A stretch of DNA of 64,000 nucleotides, from contig JANQPP010000050.1 of assembly GCA_028289405.1 (NCBI GenBank), forward strand, positions 1 to 64,000, written 5' to 3'. The position numbers were made by a program, and so were the translations under genes. Origin of the DNA: Pirellulales bacterium (GTDB lineage: Bacteria; Planctomycetota; Planctomycetia; Pirellulales; JANQPP01). Shown here piece after piece: positions 40,652 through 49,958 of the stretch (within the stretch, counting starts at the first letter, position 1; each line of letters opens with the position of its first letter). The notes beneath the pieces are model-generated. The model was not told the origin of the DNA. It was given only the letters and a program-made list of their open reading frames with translations, and made no database searches.

Positions 40652-41971
40652 TTAGGACCCTTTGCCAGCCGCCTTGGCCGCCCAAGCTACCAAGGCTTTC
40701 TGCGTCTGTTCGAGACCGGCGGGATCGGACACTTTTTGCTGCAAGAATTGGTCCATTTCTTCTTTGCATTGGATCGCCATGTCGACCGTGGCGTTGCTCC
40801 CCCGCCGATACGCTCCGATGGAGATCAGATCTTCATGCTCGCGGTAGGTGGCTAGCAGACGGCGAAACACTCCCGCCGCCTGCACCAGTTCAGGAGGCGA
40901 GATATCTGGCATCAGCCGGCTGACGCTTTCCAGCACATCGATGGCCGGGTAATGCCCGGCGCTGGCTAGGCGACGTGATAACCAAGTATGTCCGTCGAGC
41001 AGGCCGCGCACGGTATCGCTGATCGGTTCGTTGGCGTCGTCCCCTTCCACGAGCACCGAATAGAACGCCGTGATGCTGCCGCTGGTCGTCCGCCCGGCTC
41101 GCTCCACGAGTTTGGGCAGCAGCGAAAAGACCGAGGGAGGATAGCCTCGGGTTGTCGGTGGTTCGCCGGTGGAAAGCCCGATTTCTCGTTGGGCCATGGC
41201 GACGCGCGTCAAGGAATCCATGACCAGCAGCACGTCCTTCCCCTCATCGCGGAAATACTCCGCGATAGCCGTTGCGGTAAATGCTGCTTGCACTCGGGAC
41301 AGCGGAGATTCGTCACTGGTCGCCACGACGACGACACTCTTTTGCAGGCCCTCGGGTCCCAAATCTCGCTCAATGAAATCGTTAACTTCCCGGCCGCGTT
41401 CACCGACCAGTGCGATGACGTTGACATCGGCGGCCGTGTTGCGGCAAAGCATGCCGAGCAACACACTCTTCCCGACACCCGATCCGGCGAAAATCCCCAT
41501 GCGTTGCCCACGTCCGCAGCTTAGCAGTCCATCCACGGCCCTCACGCCGGTGGATAAAGGCTCGTCGATTCGCGGCCGCGAGACGGGGGGCGGTACGGAC
41601 TGATGCAAGGGCACCCGGCGAGGAAGTATCGGCACCGGTTGCTCGTCAATCACCTTGCCATGCGCATTGATGGCGCGTCCTAGGAGGCCTGCTCCCACTT
41701 TTAGCCATCGGCTGCCGCGCGCGAGGCGGACAGGCGCCCCTCGGCGGACACCCTGTAACTTCGCGAGGGGATAAATCACCGTGAGATCTTGTTGAAATCC
41801 GACAACATCCGCCAGGACCGGGTCACCTGACGGCAAGGCGATTTCGGCTACTCCGCCGACCGGCGCTGGAAAATCGGCCACGGCCACGGCCATGCCGGTG
41901 GTCCGCGCCACGCTGCCACGAATCGTCGTGGACGAGACGGTATCGAGTTGGGCCAGGTAGTCGTCGATCAT
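40652..41971 (-). CDS. fliI: Flagellar protein export ATPase FliI
   Basis: GIFAGSGVGKSVLLGML, LVGERGREVNDFIERDLG, LLVMDSLTRVAMAQREIGLSTGEPPTTRGYPPSVF. Confidence 0.96.
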   Translation of the reverse strand: MIDDYLAQLDTVSSTTIRGSVARTTGMAVAVADFPAPVGGVAEIALPSGDPVLADVVGFQQDLTVIYPLAKLQGVRRGAPVRLARGSRWLKVGAGLLGRAINAHGKVIDEQPVPILPRRVPLHQSVPPPVSRPRIDEPLSTGVRAVDGLLSCGRGQRMGIFAGSGVGKSVLLGMLCRNTAADVNVIALVGERGREVNDFIERDLGPEGLQKSVVVVATSDESPLSRVQAAFTATAIAEYFRDEGKDVLLVMDSLTRVAMAQREIGLSTGEPPTTRGYPPSVFSLLPKLVERAGRTTSGSITAFYSVLVEGDDANEPISDTVRGLLDGHTWLSRRLASAGHYPAIDVLESVSRLMPDISPPELVQAAGVFRRLLATYREHEDLISIGAYRRGSNATVDMAIQCKEEMDQFLQQKVSDPAGLEQTQKALVAWAAKAAGKGS

Positions 41972-42020
41972 GAGTTTCGAGCAGATGCGAGGATAGCTGC
42001 CGCCATTCCCAGGAAAGTCG

Positions 42021-42689
42021 TCAAGAACCGTTAATTTCTTCTTCGATGCGTGCCAAATGCGACTCGATTTGTTGGTCGATCTCGCCGAATTGGGAGGTCA
42101 AGCGACAGCCTGATCTGGTGACCTTGTCATCCGCGGTGAGCGTGACTTTCAAATGCGGGTGAAGCTGCCGCGCAAGATCCTGAGCCTTGGCTCCCAGTGA
42201 TTCGAGATCTTCCGGGTGCAGGTGAATATTCACGTGCGGAGTTGCCGCCGCCAAGGCGAGTGCTTCGCGGACCCAAACGGTAGGCAAACTAGCATCGGTC
42301 GCGACCTCACGTCGGATCACATGTTCGGCAATCTTTGTTGCCAGGTGGACAGCATTGCCTTCCCATGCTTGCAACCAGGTTTGGCGTTCCTGTTCAATCT
42401 TCTGAGCAGCTTGAGCCAAAGCCGGTAATACCGATTTCATCTGGCGATCTATCGCGGATTCGACTTGTTGCTCTGCTTGACGGCGAGCATCTTCCGCTCC
42501 GTCTACCGCCGCCTTCTTTCGGATCTTCGTGGCTTCCTGCCGTGCGTCGTGAAGAATCTTCGCGGCTTCCTGCCGGACTTGGTCCAAGTAAGTCCGAGCT
42601 TGGACCGCCATGTCCTCAAAATTGAAAGCCACGGTCGAGCGTGCCGGCCGCTCGCGACCAATCTCTCGAGCTTTCAATACGGTTCCCAT
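42021..42689 (-). CDS. fliH: Flagellar assembly protein FliH
   Basis: Coiled-coil region and C-terminal VREALALAAATPHVNIHLHPEDLESLG; between fliG and fliI. Start at MGTVLKAREI (42689). Confidence 0.85.
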   Translation of the reverse strand: MGTVLKAREIGRERPARSTVAFNFEDMAVQARTYLDQVRQEAAKILHDARQEATKIRKKAAVDGAEDARRQAEQQVESAIDRQMKSVLPALAQAAQKIEQERQTWLQAWEGNAVHLATKIAEHVIRREVATDASLPTVWVREALALAAATPHVNIHLHPEDLESLGAKAQDLARQLHPHLKVTLTADDKVTRSGCRLTSQFGEIDQQIESHLARIEEEINGS

Positions 42690-42729
42690 GGCGTTCTCTC
42701 CGATTAGGCTTAAACGTGACGTTTGCCAA

Positions 42730-43737
42730 CTACGCTGCCAGCAAGACACCTTCCAAGGCATTCAGTTGAATCTTCCCTTGCTCGGCTAGTCGTAGCGCGG
42801 TCTGCACGACATGTTGTTGCGCCCTCTCGACATCCCGCAGGCGTATCGGCCCCACTTGTTCCAAGCGGAGACGCAGCAGGCGCCGTTCGCTGTTGGAAAG
42901 TCCGGTGACCAAACGCTCGTATAACGCGGGGCTGGCGCCGGCGAGCGCCAGCATCGCGAGTTCTGGGTCACAAGCGGACAAGATGGCGACCAGTTGCCGT
43001 CCCTCCAGTCGTTGCAGGTCTTCAAAACTCCAGGCCGGTTGGTGTTCGAAGTCTACGGAGAGCTTTTCGTCGGCTTCCTGGAAACCATCATCACTCCCAA
43101 GATTCGGTGCCGCTTCACTGCTCTGAGAGGTGTGGTCTTGAGCCGCGGCGAGGATGCGAGACAAGGTTTGGATTCCCGCCATCTTTCGGTGTTGTACGCG
43201 TTGGCGGTCGTGAGTCCGGGCTTCGAATATTCGTTCGACTTCACGCACGGCTTCCGGGTGGATTTCATCCAGTTGAGCCATGCGCCGCATCACCTCGGCT
43301 TGCATGTCCTCCGGCAGTCGAAACAGGTTTTCCGCCGCTTGCTTTGGATCCAAATGTGACATGACCAATGCGGCAACCTGAGGGCTTTCCGATTTGAGCA
43401 ACTCCGACAAGTCGTCCACGCCGACATGCCGCAAAAAGTGAAACGGTGCCGCGTGATTGTCTGTCGATTCATCTGCTTCTACAGCGACCGAGGTATCGTC
43501 GCTGATGGCGGACTCCAATTCCAAAGCGACTGCCTCGGGATCGCGAGCAGCCCGATGCGCACCAAGAAACTGCTGGATTACGTCGTCTTGCTCCTCGGCG
43601 TCCACGCTGGAAAGTTCCAAGATCTGCCTGCGCAACTCGTGAGCCGCATCAGGGTCCAAGCGGGACAGTAAGGCGTCGGCCATTTGCCGGTCCATGCTGG
43701 AAATCAAAACGGCGGCCTTGCGGAGGTCTTCAATCAC
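42730..43737 (-). CDS. fliG: Flagellar motor switch protein FliG
   Basis: LRKAAVLISSMDRQMADALLSRLDPDAAHELRRQI; ESPQVAALVMSHLDPKQAAENLFRLPEDMQAEVMRRMAQLD. Confidence 0.92.
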   Translation of the reverse strand: MIEDLRKAAVLISSMDRQMADALLSRLDPDAAHELRRQILELSSVDAEEQDDVIQQFLGAHRAARDPEAVALELESAISDDTSVAVEADESTDNHAAPFHFLRHVGVDDLSELLKSESPQVAALVMSHLDPKQAAENLFRLPEDMQAEVMRRMAQLDEIHPEAVREVERIFEARTHDRQRVQHRKMAGIQTLSRILAAAQDHTSQSSEAAPNLGSDDGFQEADEKLSVDFEHQPAWSFEDLQRLEGRQLVAILSACDPELAMLALAGASPALYERLVTGLSNSERRLLRLRLEQVGPIRLRDVERAQQHVVQTALRLAEQGKIQLNALEGVLLAA

Positions 43738-43858
43738 GGGCCATCCTTTCGCCTAATGCCCACGGAAAAAAATCACGGTCTCGTTCGCCCCTCGGCGTTT
43801 CATGGACGATCATTTTCAAACTCGGCTCTCACCGAGACGTTGGTTCCCACTCCGCTCT

Positions 43859-45493
43859 TTATCTTACGTCCCCGATCCAACTTCGCAGCACGGCAGCGGC
43901 AGCATCCGGGTCTTCTTGCACCAATTCCGAAAGTTCCGTACGGAGATCCGATTTCGTGTGGGTCCGTCGTAACGGCGCCGCATCCTCCTCCTCGACGTCT
44001 TCATCCGGGCCAACGGTGGCGAACAACGAGTCGGGAAATAGCCCTTCCTGCGAAGTGGCCGCTGGACTGGCTCGCAACAAGGAACGCATCATCAGGATGC
44101 TGATGAGCACGAGGCCCAACATGGCCAGCGTTCCCCAATTCACGTCAAGCCAACTCAAAATCTTGTCGAACGATGTCGGACCCGTGATCGGGTTTTGCAC
44201 TACCTTGGCGAATTGGGTCACGGAGATTCTGGATAACGGATCGGCCCCTCCCACCACCTTCGGAAGCAAGTTGTTCACCGCGGCTTTGATCTTCGTTGTT
44301 TCAAAATTCTCGATCGTGGCCAAATCGCCGGGCGTCGGTTCGGCATCGGCGGCAGCCTGAGTCTGGGTGCGCCACAGTTCAACGAAGTAATTGCGAGGCA
44401 CACTGACCGACACGCTGACTTCCTGAGGAGTATGGCCCGTGTATTCCGTTTCCACGGTACCACTGGCGACGACACTGTTGCGTTCCGAAGAGCTCTCCTC
44501 GGCGTTATTGCTCGGACCCTGCACATTATTGAGCGCCGCGGGAGCGTTGGGCTGCTGCGCCACGACGCCGGGGCGCCCAGCGGGTGCCGGCTCTTGGCTA
44601 TTGGTACTGCTGGATTCCTCCTTGACCTGCACGGCCACCGTATTGTCGGGGTCGTAGTTGGTCTTCAATTCCTGACGCCGCTGTTGCGTATCCAGAGTCA
44701 CGGCCGCTTTGACGATGACGCCGGGTATGTAGTTGAGAGCTTCGCGGATATCCCGTTCAAACGAGTTTTGCCAATTTCGGGTGAGGTAGAGATAGCTGCC
44801 ATTGCCGGGAAATCCAAACTCATTGCCAGGAGTGGGGTAGGTTCCTTGCTCATCGGAGATCTGGATGTTTTCAAGCTTCAGCCCGGCGAACGCGCCCTGC
44901 ATCACCGAGCGAATGCTTTGCACGAGATTTTCCGGCAACCGCTGCCCGCCGAGGGTTTTGAGGCTGACCGTGGCGGTTCTTTGCTTTTCCCGCCCGAATC
45001 CTGGCCGGTCCGCTTCATCAAACAGAACCAAGGCTTGTTCCACTCCGGGGAGCATGCCAAACCAGGATGAGAGTTCTTGAAGGATGGCCGCCTCTTTCAT
45101 CTCTTTCTGGTGCCAATTCGTGGTGAAGGCACCGGAGGAAGAGAGCGACTTCGAGATGTGATCGCCAAACCGCTTGGGCAGCGCGTCCGCTTGTACCAGG
45201 GCCGCCATGTAGGCCGATTTTTGCCCTCGGGGGACACGAATGGAGTATCCGACCGTGGTCGGTTCCGGCAGATTGTTCGCCGAAAACGCGGCCAGCATAC
45301 GGTAGTATTCGTTGGGCGTGAAGGATTGTCCGCCGAGCAATTCTTCCTCACCGCCGACGTATTTACCCTGAAATAAAAACCCCAGGCTGATGACCACCGT
45401 GGCCAGCAGGAGCGCGGAGGTGATCCGCGCGCCGACGGTCATCGACTGGAACAGATCCTGGAGTTGGGCAATCGAACGGTTAAGAAAATCCAT
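43859..45493 (-). CDS. fliF: Flagellar MS-ring protein FliF
   Basis: TM near each end, YscJ-like VRVPRGQKSAYMAALVQADALP, C-terminal ISRIS/VTQFAKV region, FliG-binding tail. Confidence 0.92.
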   Translation of the reverse strand: MDFLNRSIAQLQDLFQSMTVGARITSALLLATVVISLGFLFQGKYVGGEEELLGGQSFTPNEYYRMLAAFSANNLPEPTTVGYSIRVPRGQKSAYMAALVQADALPKRFGDHISKSLSSSGAFTTNWHQKEMKEAAILQELSSWFGMLPGVEQALVLFDEADRPGFGREKQRTATVSLKTLGGQRLPENLVQSIRSVMQGAFAGLKLENIQISDEQGTYPTPGNEFGFPGNGSYLYLTRNWQNSFERDIREALNYIPGVIVKAAVTLDTQQRRQELKTNYDPDNTVAVQVKEESSSTNSQEPAPAGRPGVVAQQPNAPAALNNVQGPSNNAEESSSERNSVVASGTVETEYTGHTPQEVSVSVSVPRNYFVELWRTQTQAAADAEPTPGDLATIENFETTKIKAAVNNLLPKVVGGADPLSRISVTQFAKVVQNPITGPTSFDKILSWLDVNWGTLAMLGLVLISILMMRSLLRASPAATSQEGLFPDSLFATVGPDEDVEEEDAAPLRRTHTKSDLRTELSELVQEDPDAAAAVLRSWIGDVR

Positions 45494-45590
45494 GCGCGGA
45501 ACTAATCAAACAGAGAATAAATGATTCTTTGGGGTATGTGCTTCTGGCGAGTGCAACCTTCCTCGACGCTTGGTATGAGTGGCGAACGGG

Positions 45591-45908
45591 TTACACGCGA
45601 ATCTCACGAACCTCCTGATAGGCTTGCATCAGTTTGTTACGAATTTGCATCATCATGCGGAAGGCCAGATCCGCCTTTTGTACCGCGGTCAGTACCTCGG
45701 CCGGATTGGCATCTCCGCCTGTGGAAAGGCTTTCAATGGCCGAATCCGCTTCGAGCTGCATTGAATTCACTTGTTGAATGGAATCCATCAAAAACTGCTT
45801 GAAATCAGCCCCGCCGCCCGTTTCCTCCGTGGCCTGGGTGACCCCCTCGCTAATCCGTGGGGGGAGTGGTATTCCGGGAACCGAATGGGGCCCAATCGGA
45901 GTAGTCAT
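45591..45908 (-). CDS. fliE: Flagellar hook-basal body protein FliE
   Basis: ADFKQFLMDSIQQVNSMQLEADSAIESLSTGGDANPAEVLTAVQKADLAFRMMMQIRNKLMQAYQEV. Confidence 0.95.
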   Translation of the reverse strand: MTTPIGPHSVPGIPLPPRISEGVTQATEETGGGADFKQFLMDSIQQVNSMQLEADSAIESLSTGGDANPAEVLTAVQKADLAFRMMMQIRNKLMQAYQEVREIRV

Positions 45909-45930
45909 GGCCGTACCACCTCACCGTACG

Positions 45931-46341
45931 TCATGCGAGAATCCGCAGCGTTTGCTGGCCTAAGTTGTTCGTGACTTCAATCACGCCGATATTCGCTTCG
46001 TAAGCCCGCGTCGCTTCCAATGCATCGACGAACTCCGTGGTCAGGTCGATGTTGGGATAGGCCACATAACCCTGGGGATTCGCGTCCGGATGGCCGGGCT
46101 GAAACTTCATGCGCGGGGGCGAAGTGTCGAATTCCACGCTCCGCACCTTGACCCCCTTGCCGCCTCCGGAAGTCGTAAGATCATGGTCAGTCTGAAACAC
46201 GACGAACCGTGGCTGATAAGCCTCCGGCTCACCGCGCTCATTTCGCGTGGTCGACATGTTTGCCAGATTGCTCGAAATCGCGTTCAGGCGGATGCGTTGC
46301 GCGACCAGCGCGCTTGTGCTGACATCCAGAGCGGAAAACAT
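45931..46341 (-). CDS. flgC: Flagellar basal body rod protein FlgC
   Basis: MFSALDVSTSALVAQRIRLNAISSNLANMSTTRNERGEPEAYQPRFVVF; C-term VTNNLGQQTLRILA. Confidence 0.95.
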   Translation of the reverse strand: MFSALDVSTSALVAQRIRLNAISSNLANMSTTRNERGEPEAYQPRFVVFQTDHDLTTSGGGKGVKVRSVEFDTSPPRMKFQPGHPDANPQGYVAYPNIDLTTEFVDALEATRAYEANIGVIEVTNNLGQQTLRILA

Positions 46342-46428
46342 GTTTCACCTCCTCCCCGGATCGGAACCGTGATTGCTTACGCCAAGTTTTGTGGATTTCA
46401 TCAACGCACCTCGTGGTGAACCGGCAGC

Positions 46429-46857
46429 CTACGCCTGTTCAGAAATGGCGGCTTCCAGCAGGCGAAACTGGTGTCGCAGGAGGTCGATGGCCGTATTGTG
46501 ATCCCCCTGGTTCTTGGAAATCTCGGCGACCTGTTGTTCGATGCTGTCGTTGCTTTGGTCGTGGAACAGAATGCCCTTGAGCGAATCGCGAACCTTGTGA
46601 ATGGCCGATTCCTCGCGCCAGTCACTTGCCAAAGGAGAGACGGGGGTATTCGGCTCCTCCTGGCGGGCTTCGATCGCCTCTTTGAGCTTCTCATGAAAAG
46701 CTTCGGGCGAGAGGTCGCGAACCTTATACCCCGGCGTGTCCATGTTCGCGACGTTCCCGGCCAAGACCTCATGACGGGCCTTGGTGAAGTACACGACCTG
46801 CTCCAGAACTGGAATGGAGGTCGTTTCAAACATGCCGGAAATATAGCTGCCTGACAT
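46429..46857 (-). CDS. flgB: Flagellar basal body rod protein FlgB
   Basis: VLEQVVYFTKARHEVLAGNVANMDTPGYKVRDLSPEAFHEKL. Start at MSGSYISG (46857) or 46875. Confidence 0.93.
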   Translation of the reverse strand: MSGSYISGMFETTSIPVLEQVVYFTKARHEVLAGNVANMDTPGYKVRDLSPEAFHEKLKEAIEARQEEPNTPVSPLASDWREESAIHKVRDSLKGILFHDQSNDSIEQQVAEISKNQGDHNTAIDLLRHQFRLLEAAISEQA

Positions 46858-46931
46858 GACCGTGCTTCCCTTCACTTTTCGCGACTGCGGGCATCCTGCC
46901 CATGCGTCAGGTATTTCGTACTTCTACACTT

Positions 46932-46947
46932 AGCAATTTCGAGGCCA
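46932..46947 (-). promoter_or_regulatory. Putative sigma-54 (-24/-12) promoter upstream of flgB
   Basis: Minus strand TGGCCTCGAAATTGCT: TGGC and TTGCT elements in GG-N10-GC spacing versus consensus TGGCACN5TTGCW; about 75 nt upstream of flgB. Confidence 0.6.
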
Positions 46948-47024
46948 CGCGTGACGAGTGGCAGCGTCAAGGCTTGCGCGAAGCGCAAAGGCACCCATGT
47001 AGGCGGTGAAAAGCTAGATTTTTC

Positions 47025-47126
47025 ACGAAAGTTTCGTCCGCTCCCATGTTGAATTTGCCGTGACGAATTCCTCGTGCTTTGCAGGTTCGCGCAGTTTCCG
47101 CCGAAACACCGGCGAAAATTGCCGGT
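47025..47126. promoter_or_regulatory. Two dyads, candidate enhancer (upstream activator) sites
   Basis: ACGAAA-G-TTTCGT at 47025-47037 and ACCGGC-N7-GCCGGT at 47108-47126, in the gap between the NtrC-type regulator and flgB. Confidence 0.4.
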
Positions 47127-47178
47127 CCAAAATTGATGACTTGTCCACGACTCACTTCCCTAGAGATCATCCATCTTT

Positions 47179-48588
47179 TTAGGCTGCCTTGGCAACGCTT
47201 TTTCCCCTTGGCGGATGGCCGTACAGCCGCAGTTTTCCGGAGAGCGTCCGAATGCCGATTCCCAACGCTTTCGCGGTTTTGGCCCGGTGGCCGTCGAACG
47301 ACTCCAGAGTCGCCTCGATCAATTTGCGTTCCATTTCTTGTAGGCTGATGCCCACCGGCAAAGAGGCATCTCGCCCCACGGCGGGAACTTCCTCCCCGAT
47401 TAGCCAGGGCCCCAAGTCCTCGGCAGTCACCGGTCCTCCACCGTTTAGCACCGTGGCCCGCGTGATGACATTCTGCAACTCGCGGACGTTACCTGGCCAC
47501 GCATAATGGATCAAGAGATCTCGGGCGCCTGCGTCCAGCGTGCAAGGTTCGCCGTGAACCCGGGCCGCCGCCTGTTCCCGAAAATAATCGACCAACTCGG
47601 GTATATCCTCGCGCCGCTCACGTAGTGGAGGGACCACGAGGTGCAACACCGCCAGGCGATAGTAGAGATCCTCGCGAAATTCTCCTTGCTGCACGACCTC
47701 CCGCAGGTCTCGGTTCGTGGTGGCCAGCACGCGGACGTCGACTTGCCGCGTCAGGCTGGAACCGACCCGTTCAAAGCACTTCTCTTGTAGCACGCGGAGC
47801 AGCTTCGCTTGCAAGCCGACATCGATCTCGGTGATTTCGTCCAGCAGGATCGTGCCTCCATCGGCCAATTCGAAACGGCCCGTGCGTGGGCTTTCGGCAC
47901 CCGTGAAGGCGCCGCGCTCATGACCGAAGAGTTCACTTTCCAGCAACTGCGCGGAGAGGATCGGACAATTCAGGCTGACCAAGGGATGGTCCGCGCGGGA
48001 GCTTGCCGCATGCAGTGCCCTGGCGGCCAATTCCTTTCCCGTGCCACTTTCGCCCGTGATCAACACGGTTTCCGCCGTCGGAGCAAATTGTGCCAGCCGC
48101 GCGCGGAATTCCCGCATGGCCGTGCCGCTGCCAATCATGACAGGACCGCCGGCGGCATTGGGCAGTCGTGGGTTTTGGTCGATCAACCTGCCTTGCCGGA
48201 TGGCACGGGCTACAAGATGCTCCAGGTGATCCGCTTCGAAAGGTTTTTCGATGTAATCAAAGGCTCCGTGCCGCATGGCCTCCACGGCGGACGAAACCGT
48301 GCCGTAGGCCGTGATCATGATGACCTGCGCCCCATGCGGGCAGTTTTGCATGTGCCGCAAAAGATCGAGCCCGGTCATGCCAGGCATGTTGAGGTCGGTG
48401 AGCACGACGTCGTAGGTGGCTTTTTCCAACGCCTGCAAGGCTTCCGCGGCGCTGGCTACGCTTTCCACTTCATGTCCTGCTTCGGCAAGCGTGCAGACGA
48501 CCGATTCGCGGGCCGAGGCATGGTCGTCCACGACGAGCACGCGCGCGGCCTGAGTGCATTCTCTGTCCGAACGATGTACCGATTTCAT
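47179..48588 (-). CDS. Sigma-54-dependent response regulator (NtrC/FlrC-like)
   Basis: REC domain VLVVDDHASARES...LTDLNMPGMTGLDLL; AAA+ GESGTGKELAARALH, GAFTGA loop, C-terminal Fis-type HTH. ATGA overlap with the kinase (48585-48588). Confidence 0.93.
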   Translation of the reverse strand: MKSVHRSDRECTQAARVLVVDDHASARESVVCTLAEAGHEVESVASAAEALQALEKATYDVVLTDLNMPGMTGLDLLRHMQNCPHGAQVIMITAYGTVSSAVEAMRHGAFDYIEKPFEADHLEHLVARAIRQGRLIDQNPRLPNAAGGPVMIGSGTAMREFRARLAQFAPTAETVLITGESGTGKELAARALHAASSRADHPLVSLNCPILSAQLLESELFGHERGAFTGAESPRTGRFELADGGTILLDEITEIDVGLQAKLLRVLQEKCFERVGSSLTRQVDVRVLATTNRDLREVVQQGEFREDLYYRLAVLHLVVPPLRERREDIPELVDYFREQAAARVHGEPCTLDAGARDLLIHYAWPGNVRELQNVITRATVLNGGGPVTAEDLGPWLIGEEVPAVGRDASLPVGISLQEMERKLIEATLESFDGHRAKTAKALGIGIRTLSGKLRLYGHPPRGKSVAKAA

Positions 48589-49442
48589 GCGGCCGCCTCC
48601 CGACGCGGATAGGGAAGGACCAAGGTAAAGGCCGCGCCCCCTTCGGGACAATTCGAGGCGGCCACCGAACCGCCATGCACCTCGACGATGCGAGAGACGA
48701 TCGCCAGCCCCAGCCCGGTTCCGCCGCTTTTGGTCGTGAAGAAAGGTTCGAAGACTTGCTGTTTCGTAGCGGGCGACAACCCGGGACCGGTATCGGCGAC
48801 CTCCAACTCGAGGCCGTGCGGTCCAGCGTGGGCCGTGATTACAAGCTCCCCGCCCTCGGGCATCGCATCGAGCGCATTCAGCACGAGATTCACGATGGCT
48901 CGACGCAGCATGTTTTCATCCGCGGTAACTACCATCGCCGGTGGCACATCGATCGCGACTCGAATGTTTTGAGCTTCCATTTGCGGTTGTAACGCTTCGT
49001 GGACCTCTCGCACGAGACGCAGGACCGGCACGGCCCCGTAAGCGGGGTCACGATCGGACGTAAAGCTGAGCAAATCGTTCACGGTGGCCTCCAGGGAAGT
49101 GAATCCCAAGGTCATTTTGTCGAGGATATTCAGGCTGCTCATGTCGTCCGCCAGGCGGCGGCGGAGCAAGCCCAGATAGAGTTTGACGGGGACGAGGTTG
49201 TTGCGGACTTCGTGCGCGATATGCGATGCCATTTGCCCCAAATCAGCGAGCCGGCTTTTCTTGGCGAGTTCCTGATTCTTGGCCTCGATTTCCTGAGTCA
49301 GCCGCCGCACCTCCGTCCGAAGTGACTCGTGCGTTTGCTCCAGCCGCAAAGTCGCGCCATGCCAAGCCGCGAGTACTTCCCGCAACTCGGCTTCGCGTAG
49401 AGATGTTTCGCACGCACCGTCCGTGGTGGTTCGCATGGCCAA
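48585..49442 (-). CDS. Cytosolic sensor histidine kinase (FlrB/FleS-like)
   Basis: LADLGQMASHIAHEVRNNLVPVKLYLGLL H-box; N, G1 and G2 boxes NLVLNALDAMPEGG, VADTGPGLSP, GGTGLGLAIVSRI; no TM segment. Confidence 0.92.
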   Translation of the reverse strand: MAMRTTTDGACETSLREAELREVLAAWHGATLRLEQTHESLRTEVRRLTQEIEAKNQELAKKSRLADLGQMASHIAHEVRNNLVPVKLYLGLLRRRLADDMSSLNILDKMTLGFTSLEATVNDLLSFTSDRDPAYGAVPVLRLVREVHEALQPQMEAQNIRVAIDVPPAMVVTADENMLRRAIVNLVLNALDAMPEGGELVITAHAGPHGLELEVADTGPGLSPATKQQVFEPFFTTKSGGTGLGLAIVSRIVEVHGGSVAASNCPEGGAAFTLVLPYPRREAAA

Positions 49443-49456
49443 TGTTCCTTCCTGGG

Positions 49457-49906
49457 CTAGCTCGTCAGATCCAATCCGCGGTGCCCACCCGTGGTGGCGC
49501 TTTGGTAGGCGCCCCGGGTTTCCGAGGCGGTTCGCACTTCTTTAAGTTGGGATGCCATCTTGCTCTTGCGAGCTTGCATATCCTGCTCACCGCGTTCTTC
49601 CTCATGTACGATCTCCTGGAACAGTCCCTGACAGAGTGCTTCCATATGGGCACAACGTTGCCGCTGTTCTTCCGATTCCCAAACGCGGGCGCGCGGATCT
49701 TCATCGTGATATGTTGCCAGACGGGCTTCGACGTCGCGCAACCGGTCGAGCAGCTCCTGCTTGAGCGAAAGCAGCTTGAGCAATTGAGTCATCTCTCCCC
49801 TGCCGATGAAAGCAGCCTGGCGCCGCGCCAACAGTCGGATTTCCGACAGGCATTTCAGTTTCCGAGCGATCAGGTCGGCGAGTTGCCGCGTCCGTTCGTA
49901 GCTCAT
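49457..49906 (-). CDS. FlgN-like flagellar export chaperone family protein (tentative)
   Basis: All-helical small protein IGRGEMTQLLKLLSLKQELLDRLRDVEARL next to flagellar regulators. Confidence 0.5.
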   Translation of the reverse strand: MSYERTRQLADLIARKLKCLSEIRLLARRQAAFIGRGEMTQLLKLLSLKQELLDRLRDVEARLATYHDEDPRARVWESEEQRQRCAHMEALCQGLFQEIVHEEERGEQDMQARKSKMASQLKEVRTASETRGAYQSATTGGHRGLDLTS

Positions 49907-49958
49907 GATGCTTCGCTTTGGCCTCCCTGCCAGCGAATGTTCGGCCGCGTGAACTTTC

